DNA of 64,000 nucleotides from DAIMZI01 sp036734025. GTDB taxonomy: Bacteria > Pseudomonadota > Alphaproteobacteria > Rhizobiales > Rhodomicrobiaceae. The first letter of the stretch is position 1; each line of letters starts with the position of its first letter. Positions 53,196 through 62,611 of this stretch are shown one piece after another. The translations under genes and the position numbers were made by a program. Location: contig DAIMZI010000005.1 in assembly GCA_036734025.1 (NCBI GenBank), positions 1-64,000 on the forward strand, given 5' to 3'. The notes beneath the pieces were generated by a model. The model saw only the letters and a program-made list of their open reading frames with translations, did not search any database and had not been told where the DNA came from.

Positions 53196-53972
53196 TCATG
53201 TGCTCAGGAACGATTGCTGATCATCCTGCAGAACCAGTGCCGTCAGACGGTCCGTGAAAACCGCGCCGGTATCGATCGCGATCCGGTTCTTTCTGATCTC
53301 GGGCTCGTCCACCGGCGTGTGGCCGTGCACAATGATCTTGCCGAAATCCTCGTTCGAGCCGAGAAACGGCTTGCGGATCCAGACGAGATCGTCCTCGCTT
53401 TGCTGATCGAGCGGCACGCCGGGTCTTACGCCGGCATGGACAAACATGTAACCGCCCAGTTGCCAACTCAGCTTCAGGCCCTGCAGGACTTCGAGATGGG
53501 GCGCAGGAATCTTGCGCATAAGCGCTGCGTGCAGCCGATCCTGCCAATGCTCATCGCCGGCGTATCGGTCGATCCTGACGCCGTAAGAACTCACGGTTGC
53601 GCGCCCGCCATTGGCGAGGAATGCATTGATGTCCGAGGCGCCGGTGAGAAAATCGACAAACATCACCTCGTGGTTGCCCTTGAGGAGGACGGCCTCGTCA
53701 CAGCGGCGCGGAATATCGCTAATCAGCATATTTATCACGTCTGCGCTGTTCGGCCCACGGTCGATGTAATCGCCGATCAGCACGAAGACGTCGCGCCCCG
53801 GACTTGCTGCGTTGGCCCGGTAGGCGTCGATGCGCCCCAGCAGCCCCCGCAACAGGTCGGCGCGGCCGTGTATGTCGCCGATGGCAAAGACACGCACACC
53901 ACGCGGAAGCACTCCCGCAGGCTGTGCCGCGTTCATGACGCATGACCGGCTGGCGAATGAGCGAATGAACAT
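53196..53972 (-). CDS. PPP-family metallophosphoesterase (serine/threonine phosphatase-like)
   Basis: A 258-residue metal-dependent phosphatase. All core motifs are intact: GDIHGRADLL, GDYIDRGPNSADV, LLKGNHEVM, FVHAGVRPG and HGHTP. It is close to the bacterial PrpA/diadenosine-tetraphosphatase-like branch; the substrate could be phosphoprotein or Ap4A. The start is uncertain: ATGs at 53987, 53972 and 53936 all lack good ribosome sites. The upstream minus-strand sequence in another frame (from 54027) reads MNIFSYFRRS, which looks like a typical N-terminus of this family and may mark an old frameshift. Confidence 0.88.
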   Translation of the reverse strand: MFIRSFASRSCVMNAAQPAGVLPRGVRVFAIGDIHGRADLLRGLLGRIDAYRANAASPGRDVFVLIGDYIDRGPNSADVINMLISDIPRRCDEAVLLKGNHEVMFVDFLTGASDINAFLANGGRATVSSYGVRIDRYAGDEHWQDRLHAALMRKIPAPHLEVLQGLKLSWQLGGYMFVHAGVRPGVPLDQQSEDDLVWIRKPFLGSNEDFGKIIVHGHTPVDEPEIRKNRIAIDTGAVFTDRLTALVLQDDQQSFLST

Positions 53973-54480
53973 ACGTTCGCGGCCCATGAGCGGAGCGACT
54001 TCGCCGAAAGTATGAAAAAATATTCAATCCAAGAATGCTTTATTGCCAACATATGCCGCATTTGGGAATTATCGCATTATTTGATTGATAAGATACAGAA
54101 CCTGCAGGTGATGGGGTGCCTTGCGCGTTCGGGCAGGATTGCGCCCCATCAAACCGTTGTGTTTTGCAAGCGCGCAAGGTAGTTCGTGTGCGGGTCATGT
54201 GTTTTTTTCGCCAAAGGATTGCTGTTGCCGGCTGGTGATCTATGATCATATCTGGGATGCATGAATGCCATATCAAATTATGGCAGATGTCCGGCCAGGA
54301 ACGAGTGATGCAGGCAGGGCACGCACACCGGCATCATCGCGGCGAACGGCCTTGGATCGCGCAGGCCGATCTTGAAGCAATATGATCTGCCGATAATGCT
54401 GTTTCTGCGGCGTAATGATATGCAGGGCGCATCACTTGCGTGACATATGTCACATCGGACGGGGTCGAGGAGTTTGTGGG
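53973..54480. other. AT-richer spacer with palindromes before the Sel1 protein gene
   Basis: About 500 bp without a convincing gene. It holds a 7-6-7 dyad (54266-54285, listed separately), a perfect 10-bp palindrome TATGATCATA at 54241-54250 and a hairpin with arms ATGGGG/CCCCAT (54111-54149). Promoters for the phosphatase (leftward) and the Sel1 protein (rightward) are expected here. Confidence 0.4.
54266..54285. promoter_or_regulatory. Perfect 7-bp dyad upstream of the Sel1 protein gene
   Basis: TGCCATA-tcaaat-TATGGCA, a perfect inverted repeat with a 6-bp spacer, about 195 bp before the start codon. The size fits a dimeric regulator site. The protein that would bind is unknown. Confidence 0.45.
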
Positions 54481-57384
54481 ATGGCAGACCTGACAGCCGA
54501 CAAGAACGCACAAGATGGAACGAAATCCGCAGGCGGGACGCTCGAGCCAGGTGATGGCGTGAGTGATAACGGCGCTCGCAAGCCGGCTGATGCCAAGGCG
54601 CCCAAGCCGGCTGACGCCAGCGATACGCGCGAAGACACGCGCCCGGCTCCAGACAAGCCTGCCGGCAATGATCAGCGACCCAGCCATGCGGCACGCCAGA
54701 ATGCAGGCCCTGCGCCCGGGGAAAGATCCGAACCTGCGCCCGAATCGATGTCGCCCGAAGGTCCGATCGAGCCGGTTGTCGCGCCGGCGGCTTTAGCTGA
54801 CGGCAAGAGCACCGACGACAAGCCTGCGAGCCCTGGTTCTCGCGCTGAAAGTCCGGCGCCTGGTACCGGCTTCGTGCTGGTCGATCCGGCAGGCACGCCT
54901 GCTGATCAGGGCGCATCGCCAGACGAAAAATCCGCAACCGATGCAAGGCCCGCGCCGGCTGCCGAGCGGCCTGTGGATAACGCGCCCCGAAAGGACACTG
55001 CAAGCCCGGCGCTGACCAACGGGCATGACAAGTTTTCCGCGCAGCACGCTTCGGATGCCGCGCCCGGCAGGGATGCCGCGCCCGGATCAGCTTCGCCAGA
55101 CATGCTTAAACCCAGAAGCGATTTGGACACTCAGAACGTGAAAATAACCGATTTTACCGGTCCCGTGACCGCTGCTGCGCCTGTATCCGTCGCCCCTGAT
55201 GCCGCAGCGGTTTCAATTCCCGCAGATAAGCCGAAACCGGCCGATATCGGTGGTGATGCGCTCACTCACGATGACACGGAGCGCGCCGGCTCGATGCTGG
55301 AGTTCGGGGTTCCCGATGAAATCGACGCCCATGCCGATACTTTTGAAGTCAGCGTGCGATCGGATGACGCGCTCGATCTGGGATCGCTGTTCGCCGAGCC
55401 CGATCCCGAACCGCTCTCACCGGCTGACACGTTTGAACTGGCGCGCGAGGCCAAGGCGCGCGTGAGCGGCCAGCCGCGCGCGGCTGCCACGCCGCTATCG
55501 CTGGCGAGTGACAGAGTATCCGGCACGCCTGCGCGCACCAACAGCGCGTCCTTCCCGCCTGAACTGATCCCGAACCTGCCATTTTCCGTGTCAGGCTCGA
55601 GGTCCGACGGGCCGTCATCCGCCAAGCCTGCTCAGGCAGCCGCGCCGGCTGGCGACCAGGCGGGGGAAGTGCCGCAGGAGACCCCACACGATCCGCTCGC
55701 CGATGCCGTCCAGTCAGCTTTGCGCAGCGTCTACGGCGATGATGTGGACGATGAGGATGAAGACGACGATGCGCGCTCGCAGACCCAGTTGTGGGACGAC
55801 CCTGCTGCCATGCGCGCGCGCTCCCAGCAATGGGAAAGCGAGGACGAACAGAAAGACATGCGCGCGCAGGTGCGCGAAGACAGCAGCGAGATCGATGAGG
55901 AAACCACCGAAGCGGTCCTCAGCTACCTGTATGGCGGCAATGAAGAAGCCGATCTGGTTGATGACGATCTGGTTGAAGACGAGCTTGTTGACGAAGACGA
56001 GCTTGTTGACGATGACGAGCTTGTGAAATTTGCTGCACGCGATGAGTTCGCCAGCGAGATCGATGAGGCCTTGAAGCGTGAACTCGATGAAGACGATGAC
56101 GATGAGGTTGAAGAAAAGGATCTGCTTACCGGCTCCGACATTGCCGCGATGCGTCCCGCGGAGTTGCGCTCGGGCAATCCTGATGACGACGAAGAAAACG
56201 TAATGTTCTATCGCGGTGTCCGCAGGGTGCGCCAGGCTCCGGCTGCGCCTGCTGATACCGCGCCGCCCGCACGCGACGATGACGGCATGTATGCCTATCT
56301 TGGAAGCAGTACTGCGGCAGCCGAGCGCGACTCTTTTACCGACATGCGCAACAGCGACAGCTACCGCGACATGAGCAAAGCCACAGAGGTCAAGACCGCG
56401 GCCATGGCCTCGGCAGGAACCGAAGCCAGCGGCAAGTTTCTCGGCGCTGCCGGTCTCGGGCTGATCGGGGGCATCGCCGTCGCCGGTATAGCCGCGGTGT
56501 TCGTTTTCAACTCCTTCGTCTCCGATGAAGCCCCCGGCCCCGGCACAAGCGTTCCAGAGTCCACCGCCAGCCTCGGCCGATCCGACCCCGCCCTCAGCAC
56601 CAGCGTTGCCGCGCTTTCGGATACGGGCACGCGACCGCCTGCTGCGGGACCCGCGGATGCTGCCCCGCCCGAGGATTTCTCCGCCAGCGATACGCCGCCC
56701 CCACTCGGGACCGCCCAGGAGCCGGCATCTGAACAACCCCGCTTCGAGATCTCGGCCAGCGATGTTCTCGGCATCCCGTCCGAGCAAACCCCGCTCACCG
56801 TGGCATTGCCCAGACGCGCCCGCGGCTCGGTCATGCGGATCAGCGGTCTGCCAGAGACAGTCAGATTGTCCGCTGGGACCGATACAGGCGGCGGCACATG
56901 GTTGCTCTCGGCCAACCGCGCTGATGAATTGTTCCTCAGCGTGCCGCCCGGTTTCAGCGGCAGTTTTGAGTTGAGCACCCAACTGCTTGATGCGCAAACC
57001 CGCGAGCCGATCAGCAATATGGTGGCATTCAACGTGAACATCGTCGAGCCGCAGCAGTCAGCCCAGCCGCGGACCACGGCGGCCTCAGTATCGCAGCCAG
57101 TTGCCGCCGCGCCGGATCCGCTGGAGCAGGCCAGCACATTCATCCGTGCGGGTGATCTGCTGGCGGCGCGCGAAGTGTTCCTGCCCGCGGCACAGAATGG
57201 GGACGGACGCGCCGCGCTCGCGCTGGGCAAGACCTTCGACCCGATCTTCTATGACGGCGGCAACATCCGCACCGGTGCGCCCGATCCGGCTAAAGCGCTG
57301 GAATGGTATCAGCGCGCCGGCGAGCTTGGCGAGGATGCCGCGCAGCAGAATATCGCCGATCTGAAGAACTGGCTGTTGCGCTAA
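54481..57384 (+). CDS. Large acidic single-pass membrane protein with C-terminal Sel1-type repeats
   Basis: A 967-residue protein of unknown function. About 650 N-terminal residues are rich in Ala, Pro, Asp and Glu and probably disordered in the cytoplasm. Residues about 490-545 hold a very acidic tandem repeat (DLVDD, DLVED, ELVDED, ELVDDD, ELV). One membrane helix follows at about 655-680 (FLGAAGLGLIGGIAVAGIAAVFVF), then a Pro/Ser-rich periplasmic linker, a beta-rich domain (LTVALPRRARGSVMRISGLP) and Sel1/TPR-like repeats at about 885-967 (AREVFLPAAQNGDGRAALALG; KALEWYQRAGELGEDAAQQNIADLKNWLLR). The design resembles polar or envelope scaffold proteins of alphaproteobacteria, by inference. 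Confidence 0.82.
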   Translation: MADLTADKNAQDGTKSAGGTLEPGDGVSDNGARKPADAKAPKPADASDTREDTRPAPDKPAGNDQRPSHAARQNAGPAPGERSEPAPESMSPEGPIEPVVAPAALADGKSTDDKPASPGSRAESPAPGTGFVLVDPAGTPADQGASPDEKSATDARPAPAAERPVDNAPRKDTASPALTNGHDKFSAQHASDAAPGRDAAPGSASPDMLKPRSDLDTQNVKITDFTGPVTAAAPVSVAPDAAAVSIPADKPKPADIGGDALTHDDTERAGSMLEFGVPDEIDAHADTFEVSVRSDDALDLGSLFAEPDPEPLSPADTFELAREAKARVSGQPRAAATPLSLASDRVSGTPARTNSASFPPELIPNLPFSVSGSRSDGPSSAKPAQAAAPAGDQAGEVPQETPHDPLADAVQSALRSVYGDDVDDEDEDDDARSQTQLWDDPAAMRARSQQWESEDEQKDMRAQVREDSSEIDEETTEAVLSYLYGGNEEADLVDDDLVEDELVDEDELVDDDELVKFAARDEFASEIDEALKRELDEDDDDEVEEKDLLTGSDIAAMRPAELRSGNPDDDEENVMFYRGVRRVRQAPAAPADTAPPARDDDGMYAYLGSSTAAAERDSFTDMRNSDSYRDMSKATEVKTAAMASAGTEASGKFLGAAGLGLIGGIAVAGIAAVFVFNSFVSDEAPGPGTSVPESTASLGRSDPALSTSVAALSDTGTRPPAAGPADAAPPEDFSASDTPPPLGTAQEPASEQPRFEISASDVLGIPSEQTPLTVALPRRARGSVMRISGLPETVRLSAGTDTGGGTWLLSANRADELFLSVPPGFSGSFELSTQLLDAQTREPISNMVAFNVNIVEPQQSAQPRTTAASVSQPVAAAPDPLEQASTFIRAGDLLAAREVFLPAAQNGDGRAALALGKTFDPIFYDGGNIRTGAPDPAKALEWYQRAGELGEDAAQQNIADLKNWLLR
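55951..56025 (+). repeat. Acidic 15-18-bp coding tandem repeats
   Basis: Units begin at 55951, 55966, 55981, 55999 and 56017, each encoding D/E-L-V plus 2-3 acidic residues. The second pair are 18 bp and nearly identical (GAGCTTGTTGACGA[A/T]GAC). They add negative charge to a disordered region and look like recent slippage. Confidence 0.8.
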
Positions 57385-57387
57385 GGC

Positions 57388-57410
57388 GCGACCCGGTCAA
57401 TCGGGTTCGC
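57388..57410 (+). terminator. Hairpin after the Sel1 protein gene
   Basis: Arms GCGACCCG and CGGGTTCGC (one bulged base) enclose GTCAAT, just behind the stop codon at 57384. No T-tract follows, so termination is uncertain. Confidence 0.35.
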
Positions 57411-57616
57411 TAGGCGTGCGTCTGATAATCCCGCGCCCTGACCGGCAACGCGAGTTGCTGGCCTGCCCTGCTCCGCCAATTCGCGCCTCGATAGGACCGA
57501 AAAAGCAGGATTTCGTTGTCACCTTGCGCCCGGGCAAGCCATATAGCGCCTTGCAGAAATCACATGCCGCGCGCATGCCGATTGCCCTGCCACGGGCACA
57601 ATCAACGGGGGACCTC

Positions 57617-58546
57617 ATGGCAAACGCCGAAATCATGCTGGTGCAGAAATCGGGCCACGCCCTCAGCTTCTACGACATGGCGAGCGGTGCTGAAACCGCG
57701 CGCATCGCGCTTGGCGAATATCCGCACGAATTCGTGGTCGATGCCGACCAGGCCTTTGCCTATGTCACCCATTACGGTGTGCATAATTCCGGCATCGAAG
57801 GCCCCGGTGGGCAGACAATCTTCATCATAGATATTGCGCGGCGCGAACTGGCAGGGCAGATCGACTGTGGCGAGGATGGCCGGCCCCACGGCATCGCCAT
57901 GGATGCAGCCGGCGGGCTTTACGTGCTGTCCGAGCGCACCGATACGCTGCTGTACAAGCTTGATCCGCGCGCCGGCGGCGGCTTTGACCACGGCATCAAG
58001 ACTGGCGGTACGAAAAGCCATCTATTCGCGCTGACCCGAGACGGGCGTCGGGCCTATTCGATGAACCTCGTCTCGAATGATGTCACGGTGTTCGATCCCC
58101 ATGATGCCAGCACGGCGCCGGTTGCTGTGCGCACGCGCGAAAAGCCCGAAGGCCGGCATCTGCGCGCGGATGAAAAGCTGCTTTATGTCACCAACCGGCT
58201 GAGCAATTGCGTAAGCGTCATCGACACGGCCAGCCTCAGCATCACGGGAGAATTTCCCACTCCCAACGATCCTGTACGCATCTATCACGACGAGAAGCGC
58301 GACCGCCTGCTGACCGCGAATTTCGGTGCCTCCAGCGTCAGCGTCTTCGATGCGCGTGACGGCAGGGAGGTGCACCGGATCGAAACGCCGGCCGCGCCGA
58401 TCGCGCTGAGTTTTGCGCCCGGCTTCCAGCATGCGCTGATTTCGGTCGATTGCGACCGGCTGTGGATCGTCGATATGGACACCATGGCCACCGTGAGCGA
58501 GATCGAGACGCTGGCCGAGCCCGACGTATCCCATGTGCTGCGCTGA
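57617..58546 (+). CDS. Cytoplasmic beta-propeller protein (YncE/LVIVD-like repeats)
   Basis: A 309-residue protein made of repeating beta-propeller blades, with units such as VTVFDPHDAS, VSVIDTASLSITGEFPTPNDP, VSVFDARDGREVHRIETPAAP and LWIVDMDTMATVSEI. Several blades start with a D-rich hairpin. There is no signal peptide, so it is predicted cytoplasmic, unlike the exported YncE. Partner and function are unknown. The GGGGGA site before ATG 57617 decides the start; the frame extends 67 codons upstream with low-quality sequence. Confidence 0.85.
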   Translation: MANAEIMLVQKSGHALSFYDMASGAETARIALGEYPHEFVVDADQAFAYVTHYGVHNSGIEGPGGQTIFIIDIARRELAGQIDCGEDGRPHGIAMDAAGGLYVLSERTDTLLYKLDPRAGGGFDHGIKTGGTKSHLFALTRDGRRAYSMNLVSNDVTVFDPHDASTAPVAVRTREKPEGRHLRADEKLLYVTNRLSNCVSVIDTASLSITGEFPTPNDPVRIYHDEKRDRLLTANFGASSVSVFDARDGREVHRIETPAAPIALSFAPGFQHALISVDCDRLWIVDMDTMATVSEIETLAEPDVSHVLR

Positions 58547-58588
58547 CCGCGCCATGCGCCGGCACGCATGATGCCGGGCCGCTGAGCC

Positions 58589-59971
58589 TCAGCCTGCCTC
58601 GTTCAGATGCTGAATGAGCCAGCGCGCGGTGCGTAACAGCCGCCCTTCGCTGTGTCGCGGGCCGACAAGCTGGACACCGAGCGGCAGCCCGTCGACATCC
58701 AGAAGCGGCAGGCTGAGACAGGGCACCCCGCAATAGGTCCAGACCGAATTGAATATCGGATCGCCGGTCGCCTCACCAGCCGGCGCCGGGCCGGGCGTTG
58801 CCGGGGTAAGGATCACATCGAACAGCGCAAACGCCTGATCGAGCGCCTGATTGAGCGCACCGCGCATTTCCATGGCGGTGTTGTAGTCTACGGCCTTGAT
58901 GGCGCGCCCTTCCTCGATCATCTCGCGCAGGCGCGGGCTGATCTTTTCCGGGCTGGTGTCGACAAGCGGGCCGTAATTCCGCGCGATATCGGCCCATTGC
59001 AGCAGTCTTTGCCATCCGACCGCCTTGTCGAACATCTCCGGCAGACGCGCTGTGTCACACAGCGGACCAAGTGCGGCGCGCAATTCGTCAAACGCGTCCT
59101 TTGTGACCTGCTCGGCGTGCTGGTCCCAGGCTGCTGTGGGTATGAAGGCAAACATCGGCCGCGCCGGCAGTGGCGAAGCGGCGATGTCCCTCAGACTGCC
59201 GCGCGCATGCGGGCGCATGTCCGGGTCGCGTGCGTCATAAGCGCTGATGCAATCGGTGATGAGCGCCAGATCTGTGATATTGCTGGCAAACGCGCCAACG
59301 GTATCGAGCGGGGGGGATTGGTTGAGGATGCCGAAGCGGGAAATGCGCCCATGGCTGGGCTTGAAGCCGAACACGCCGCAATAGCTGGCCGGGCGCAGGA
59401 TCGAGCCGGCGGTCTGGGTGCCGATCGCCAGCGGGACCATGCCCGCGGCCACCGCCGCCGCCGAGCCCGACGACGACCCGCCCGGCGTGTGCGCGGTGTT
59501 GCGCGGATTGCGGGTCTTGCCCGGCGTGAAGACGGCCAGTTCGGTGGTGACCGTCTTGCCCATGATCACAGCGCCGGCGTCGCGAAGCTGCGCCACCACG
59601 GCGGCGTCGCGCCGGGTCTCGCGCCCGGCATGAAGCTCGGTGCCATTGCCGGTGGGCATGTCAGCGGTCTCGATGATATCCTTGATGCCGACGGGCACAC
59701 CGTGCAGCGGGCCCAGTTCGCGCCCGGCCTTGCGCCAGCTATCCAGACTGCGCGCCTGCGCCAGCGCGTGATCGGGATCCAGATAGGCCCATGCCTGCAC
59801 CTCCGGCTCGGTTCTGGAGATCTGTTCAAGGCACGCGCTTACCAGTTCGACCGAAGACATCTCGCCTCGCGCGATCGCCTGCGCGGCTTGCGCGGCGCTC
59901 ATCGGGCCAGCGGCTGCGGATGCTGCGCCTTGCGGATCAGCCAATGAGGGGGCGTTGGGAGGCATTGTCAT
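58589..59971 (-). CDS. Amidase-signature enzyme
   Basis: A 460-residue hydrolase of the amidase-signature family. The Ser-cisSer-Lys triad elements are present: GVPVGIKDIIETADMPT with the catalytic lysine, and GGSSSGSAAAVAAGMVPLAIGTQTAGSI with cis-Ser and nucleophilic Ser. It could act on an amide such as acetamide, nicotinamide, or a carbamoyl compound, but the substrate is not evident. GatA is unlikely because gatB/gatC are absent. An AGGAG site eight bases before ATG 59971 favours that start over the longer one at 60025. It converges with the propeller gene. Confidence 0.9.
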   Translation of the reverse strand: MTMPPNAPSLADPQGAASAAAGPMSAAQAAQAIARGEMSSVELVSACLEQISRTEPEVQAWAYLDPDHALAQARSLDSWRKAGRELGPLHGVPVGIKDIIETADMPTGNGTELHAGRETRRDAAVVAQLRDAGAVIMGKTVTTELAVFTPGKTRNPRNTAHTPGGSSSGSAAAVAAGMVPLAIGTQTAGSILRPASYCGVFGFKPSHGRISRFGILNQSPPLDTVGAFASNITDLALITDCISAYDARDPDMRPHARGSLRDIAASPLPARPMFAFIPTAAWDQHAEQVTKDAFDELRAALGPLCDTARLPEMFDKAVGWQRLLQWADIARNYGPLVDTSPEKISPRLREMIEEGRAIKAVDYNTAMEMRGALNQALDQAFALFDVILTPATPGPAPAGEATGDPIFNSVWTYCGVPCLSLPLLDVDGLPLGVQLVGPRHSEGRLLRTARWLIQHLNEAG

Positions 59972-60198
59972 CGTGGGGCTCCTGAGGGCAGACCTGAATG
60001 TTGCTCGGCCTGGCGTTTCGCTCATGCGTTTATCGTCGCGCGTGGGCGCGAAATCGACCGCTAATCAGCAATATTCGGTACCGCTCGTCAAGGCTTGGGC
60101 GGTAAAGATGGCGCAAGCCGGCATTGTCGGCTGAAGGGGTGCTGATGACCATGGCCGGATGGTGCGGCGCGTTCACAGTAGCGCAATCGCGCTGAGCC

Positions 60199-60218
60199 AT
60201 TATGTTAAATGACATAAT
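60199..60218. promoter_or_regulatory. Perfect 7-bp dyad upstream of the ScsB/DsbD-like gene
   Basis: ATTATGT-taaatg-ACATAAT, a perfect inverted repeat with a 6-bp spacer, 36 bp before the start of the DsbD-like gene, overlapping the expected promoter. Arm and spacer length match the dyad at 54266-54285, though the arm sequences differ. Confidence 0.5.
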
Positions 60219-60253
60219 TCATGTTCACGGTGTGCGCTGAAGGGTGAAAATCG

Positions 60254-62539
60254 GTGACGGACGCGATGATACGAGATCCGCATGTCGTCATGCGCTGGGC
60301 CGGGGCAAGTATAGGCCCTTTCATGGTGCTCGTGGCCGTGCTCGTGCTGGTGAGCGTCTGCAGCATGCCGCTGGGTGCGCAATCATCGCTCAAGGCCGAG
60401 ACGGCGCCTGACATCCGCGCACTGATGGATGCGTTCGGGGCGCGGCCGTCTGCGCCCTCTTCTTCGCACGCCGGCGCTACGCGGCCAGCGCGACATGTCG
60501 AGGTCTCGCTGCTCGCCGAGCACAACGTCATCCGCCCCGGCGAGCCATTCTGGGTGGCGATCCGCCAGCAGATTGCGCCGGGCTGGCACACCTACTGGCA
60601 AAATCCCGGCGATTCCGGCGAGCCCATGCGCATTGCGTGGCGCCTGCCCGAAGGTTTTGCGGCATCCGACATCCATTGGCCCGCGCCAGAGGCAATCCCT
60701 TACGCCGGCATGATGAATTTCGGCTTCGAGCGCGAAGCGGTGATGCTGGTCGAGATCACGCCGCCTGCTGCGATCAGCGCTGATGAGGTGCGCCTGCGGG
60801 CCCGGCTCGATTGGGTCGTGTGCGCCGATATCTGCGTCCCCGAGACCGGCGAGGTGTCCGCGCGGCTGGCTGTCGCAGCGCCGGATGAGGCGGTTTCGCC
60901 GGGGGCGGGTGCGGGCCTGATCGACGCCGCGCGCCGCGACCTGCCGCAAATCTTGCCTTGGCCGGCGGCGTTCACGGTGTCGGCGGACACGATTTCGCTC
61001 ATCCTCGAGGATGTCACGTTCGATCCCGAACGGGTCAGCGACTTGCGCTTTTTCCCCGCGCGCAGCGGCGCGATAGTCAATGCGGCCGAGCAGAGCCGCG
61101 TGCACCGCGGAAAAGACCTGGTGCTAAGCCTGCGGCGCGCGGGGCAAAGTCAGCCACCTGCACGCCTTGGCGGGGTGCTGGTCATCAGCGAGGCGGTTGG
61201 CGGAACGCAGCTGAGCCGGGCCTTTCAAATTGATGCCGAGCCGTCGCGAGGGCCGAGCCTGGCCACTGCCGCCCCCGATCTGGTCGCTACCATCGGCTTG
61301 TGGCAGGCGCTCGGGTTTGCCCTGCTGGGCGGGTTGATCCTCAATCTCATGCCCTGCGTCTTTCCCGTCCTGTCGCTGAAGGCGATGCGGCTTGCGGCCA
61401 TGCCGCCCGAGCATGGCGCCGAGCGTCGGCGGCATGCGGCGAGCTATCTTGCCGGGGTGATGGTCAGTTTCGGCGCGCTGGCGGCGCTGCTGCTGGTCCT
61501 GCGCGGCGCGGGTGAGGCATTCGGATGGGGCTTTCAGTTTCAATCGCCGGTCTTCGTGCTCGCCATGGCCACATTGTTCTTCATGCTCGGCCTCAGCCTG
61601 TCCGGCGTCTTCAGCATCGGCGGCTCGATCATGGGCACGGGCGATGCGCTGACCCGGCGCGAGGGGCTGTCGGGCTCATTCTTTACCGGCGTTCTGGCAA
61701 GCGTTGCCGCCACGCCGTGCACGGCGCCGTTCATGGGTGCTGCGCTCGGTTTCGCGCTGACACAGCCGGCGTTCGAGGCGCTGCTGGTATTGCTGGCGCT
61801 GGGGCTCGGCTTTGCGCTTCCCATGACGGCGCTCACTTTGTCCGCGATATTATCGCGCGCACTGCCGCGGCCCGGCCCGTGGATGGAGACCGCCAAGCAG
61901 GTCCTCGCCTTTCCGCTTTATGCCACCGCGGCGTGGCTGGTCTGGGTGCTGAGCGTTCAGGCGGGCGATGATGGCGTGCTGGCGGCCGGCATCGTGCTGG
62001 TCGGCGCTGCCTTTTCGGCGTGGCTGCTTGCGCGCACATCAGGCGCGGGCATGGTCGGGCGCAGCGCCAGCCTTGGTGTGCTCATCGCGGCTTTCATTAC
62101 CGCATACCCCTTGCTTGCATCGACAAGCCTGCAGCCTTTTGAGCGCAGCGCGCAGCCAGACGAATTTTCCGAGACCTTTTCCGCCGCGCGCCTGTCGCAA
62201 CTGCGCGCCGAGGGCCGCCCGGTCTTCGTCAATTTCACCGCAGCCTGGTGCATCACCTGCAAGGTCAATGAGCGCATGGCCTTGTCATCAAGCCGTTTTC
62301 GAGGCGCACTGAAGGCCGGAAACATTGCATATCTGAAGGGCGACTGGACGATGCAGGATCCGGAGATCACCGCCATGCTGGACAGTTTCGGCCATGCCGG
62401 CGTGCCGCTTTATGTGCTTTATCCAGCAGGCGATGGCCAGCCGCAGATCCTGCCGCAGATCCTGACCGAGGCCATGGTGCTTGAGCGGCTCGATGATGCG
62501 AGCAAAAGCCGCAGCACAGTGAGCAGCCACGCGCTTTGA
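60254..62539 (+). CDS. Thiol-disulfide interchange protein, ScsB/DsbD type
   Basis: A 761-residue membrane protein that carries electrons from cytoplasmic thioredoxin to periplasmic thiols. The N-terminal periplasmic domain (about residues 45-330) has GWHTYWQNPGDSGEP and the CxxxC WVVCADIC of ScsB-like proteins. The central domain has about eight helices with the paired cysteines of LMPCVFPVLS and AATPCTAPFM. The C-terminal thioredoxin-like domain has AAWCITCK. All three cysteine sets are intact. Translation starts at GTG 60254; ATGs at 60266 and 60290 are alternatives. TlpA at 17.4 kb could be a substrate, by inference. Confidence 0.93.
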   Translation: MTDAMIRDPHVVMRWAGASIGPFMVLVAVLVLVSVCSMPLGAQSSLKAETAPDIRALMDAFGARPSAPSSSHAGATRPARHVEVSLLAEHNVIRPGEPFWVAIRQQIAPGWHTYWQNPGDSGEPMRIAWRLPEGFAASDIHWPAPEAIPYAGMMNFGFEREAVMLVEITPPAAISADEVRLRARLDWVVCADICVPETGEVSARLAVAAPDEAVSPGAGAGLIDAARRDLPQILPWPAAFTVSADTISLILEDVTFDPERVSDLRFFPARSGAIVNAAEQSRVHRGKDLVLSLRRAGQSQPPARLGGVLVISEAVGGTQLSRAFQIDAEPSRGPSLATAAPDLVATIGLWQALGFALLGGLILNLMPCVFPVLSLKAMRLAAMPPEHGAERRRHAASYLAGVMVSFGALAALLLVLRGAGEAFGWGFQFQSPVFVLAMATLFFMLGLSLSGVFSIGGSIMGTGDALTRREGLSGSFFTGVLASVAATPCTAPFMGAALGFALTQPAFEALLVLLALGLGFALPMTALTLSAILSRALPRPGPWMETAKQVLAFPLYATAAWLVWVLSVQAGDDGVLAAGIVLVGAAFSAWLLARTSGAGMVGRSASLGVLIAAFITAYPLLASTSLQPFERSAQPDEFSETFSAARLSQLRAEGRPVFVNFTAAWCITCKVNERMALSSSRFRGALKAGNIAYLKGDWTMQDPEITAMLDSFGHAGVPLYVLYPAGDGQPQILPQILTEAMVLERLDDASKSRSTVSSHAL

Positions 62540-62611
62540 CAGTCTCTTCACATCGCCAGCGTGAAAGCGCCTCCAGGCACGGCTTTCGCCCATAGCCCGG
62601 GGCTTTCGGGT

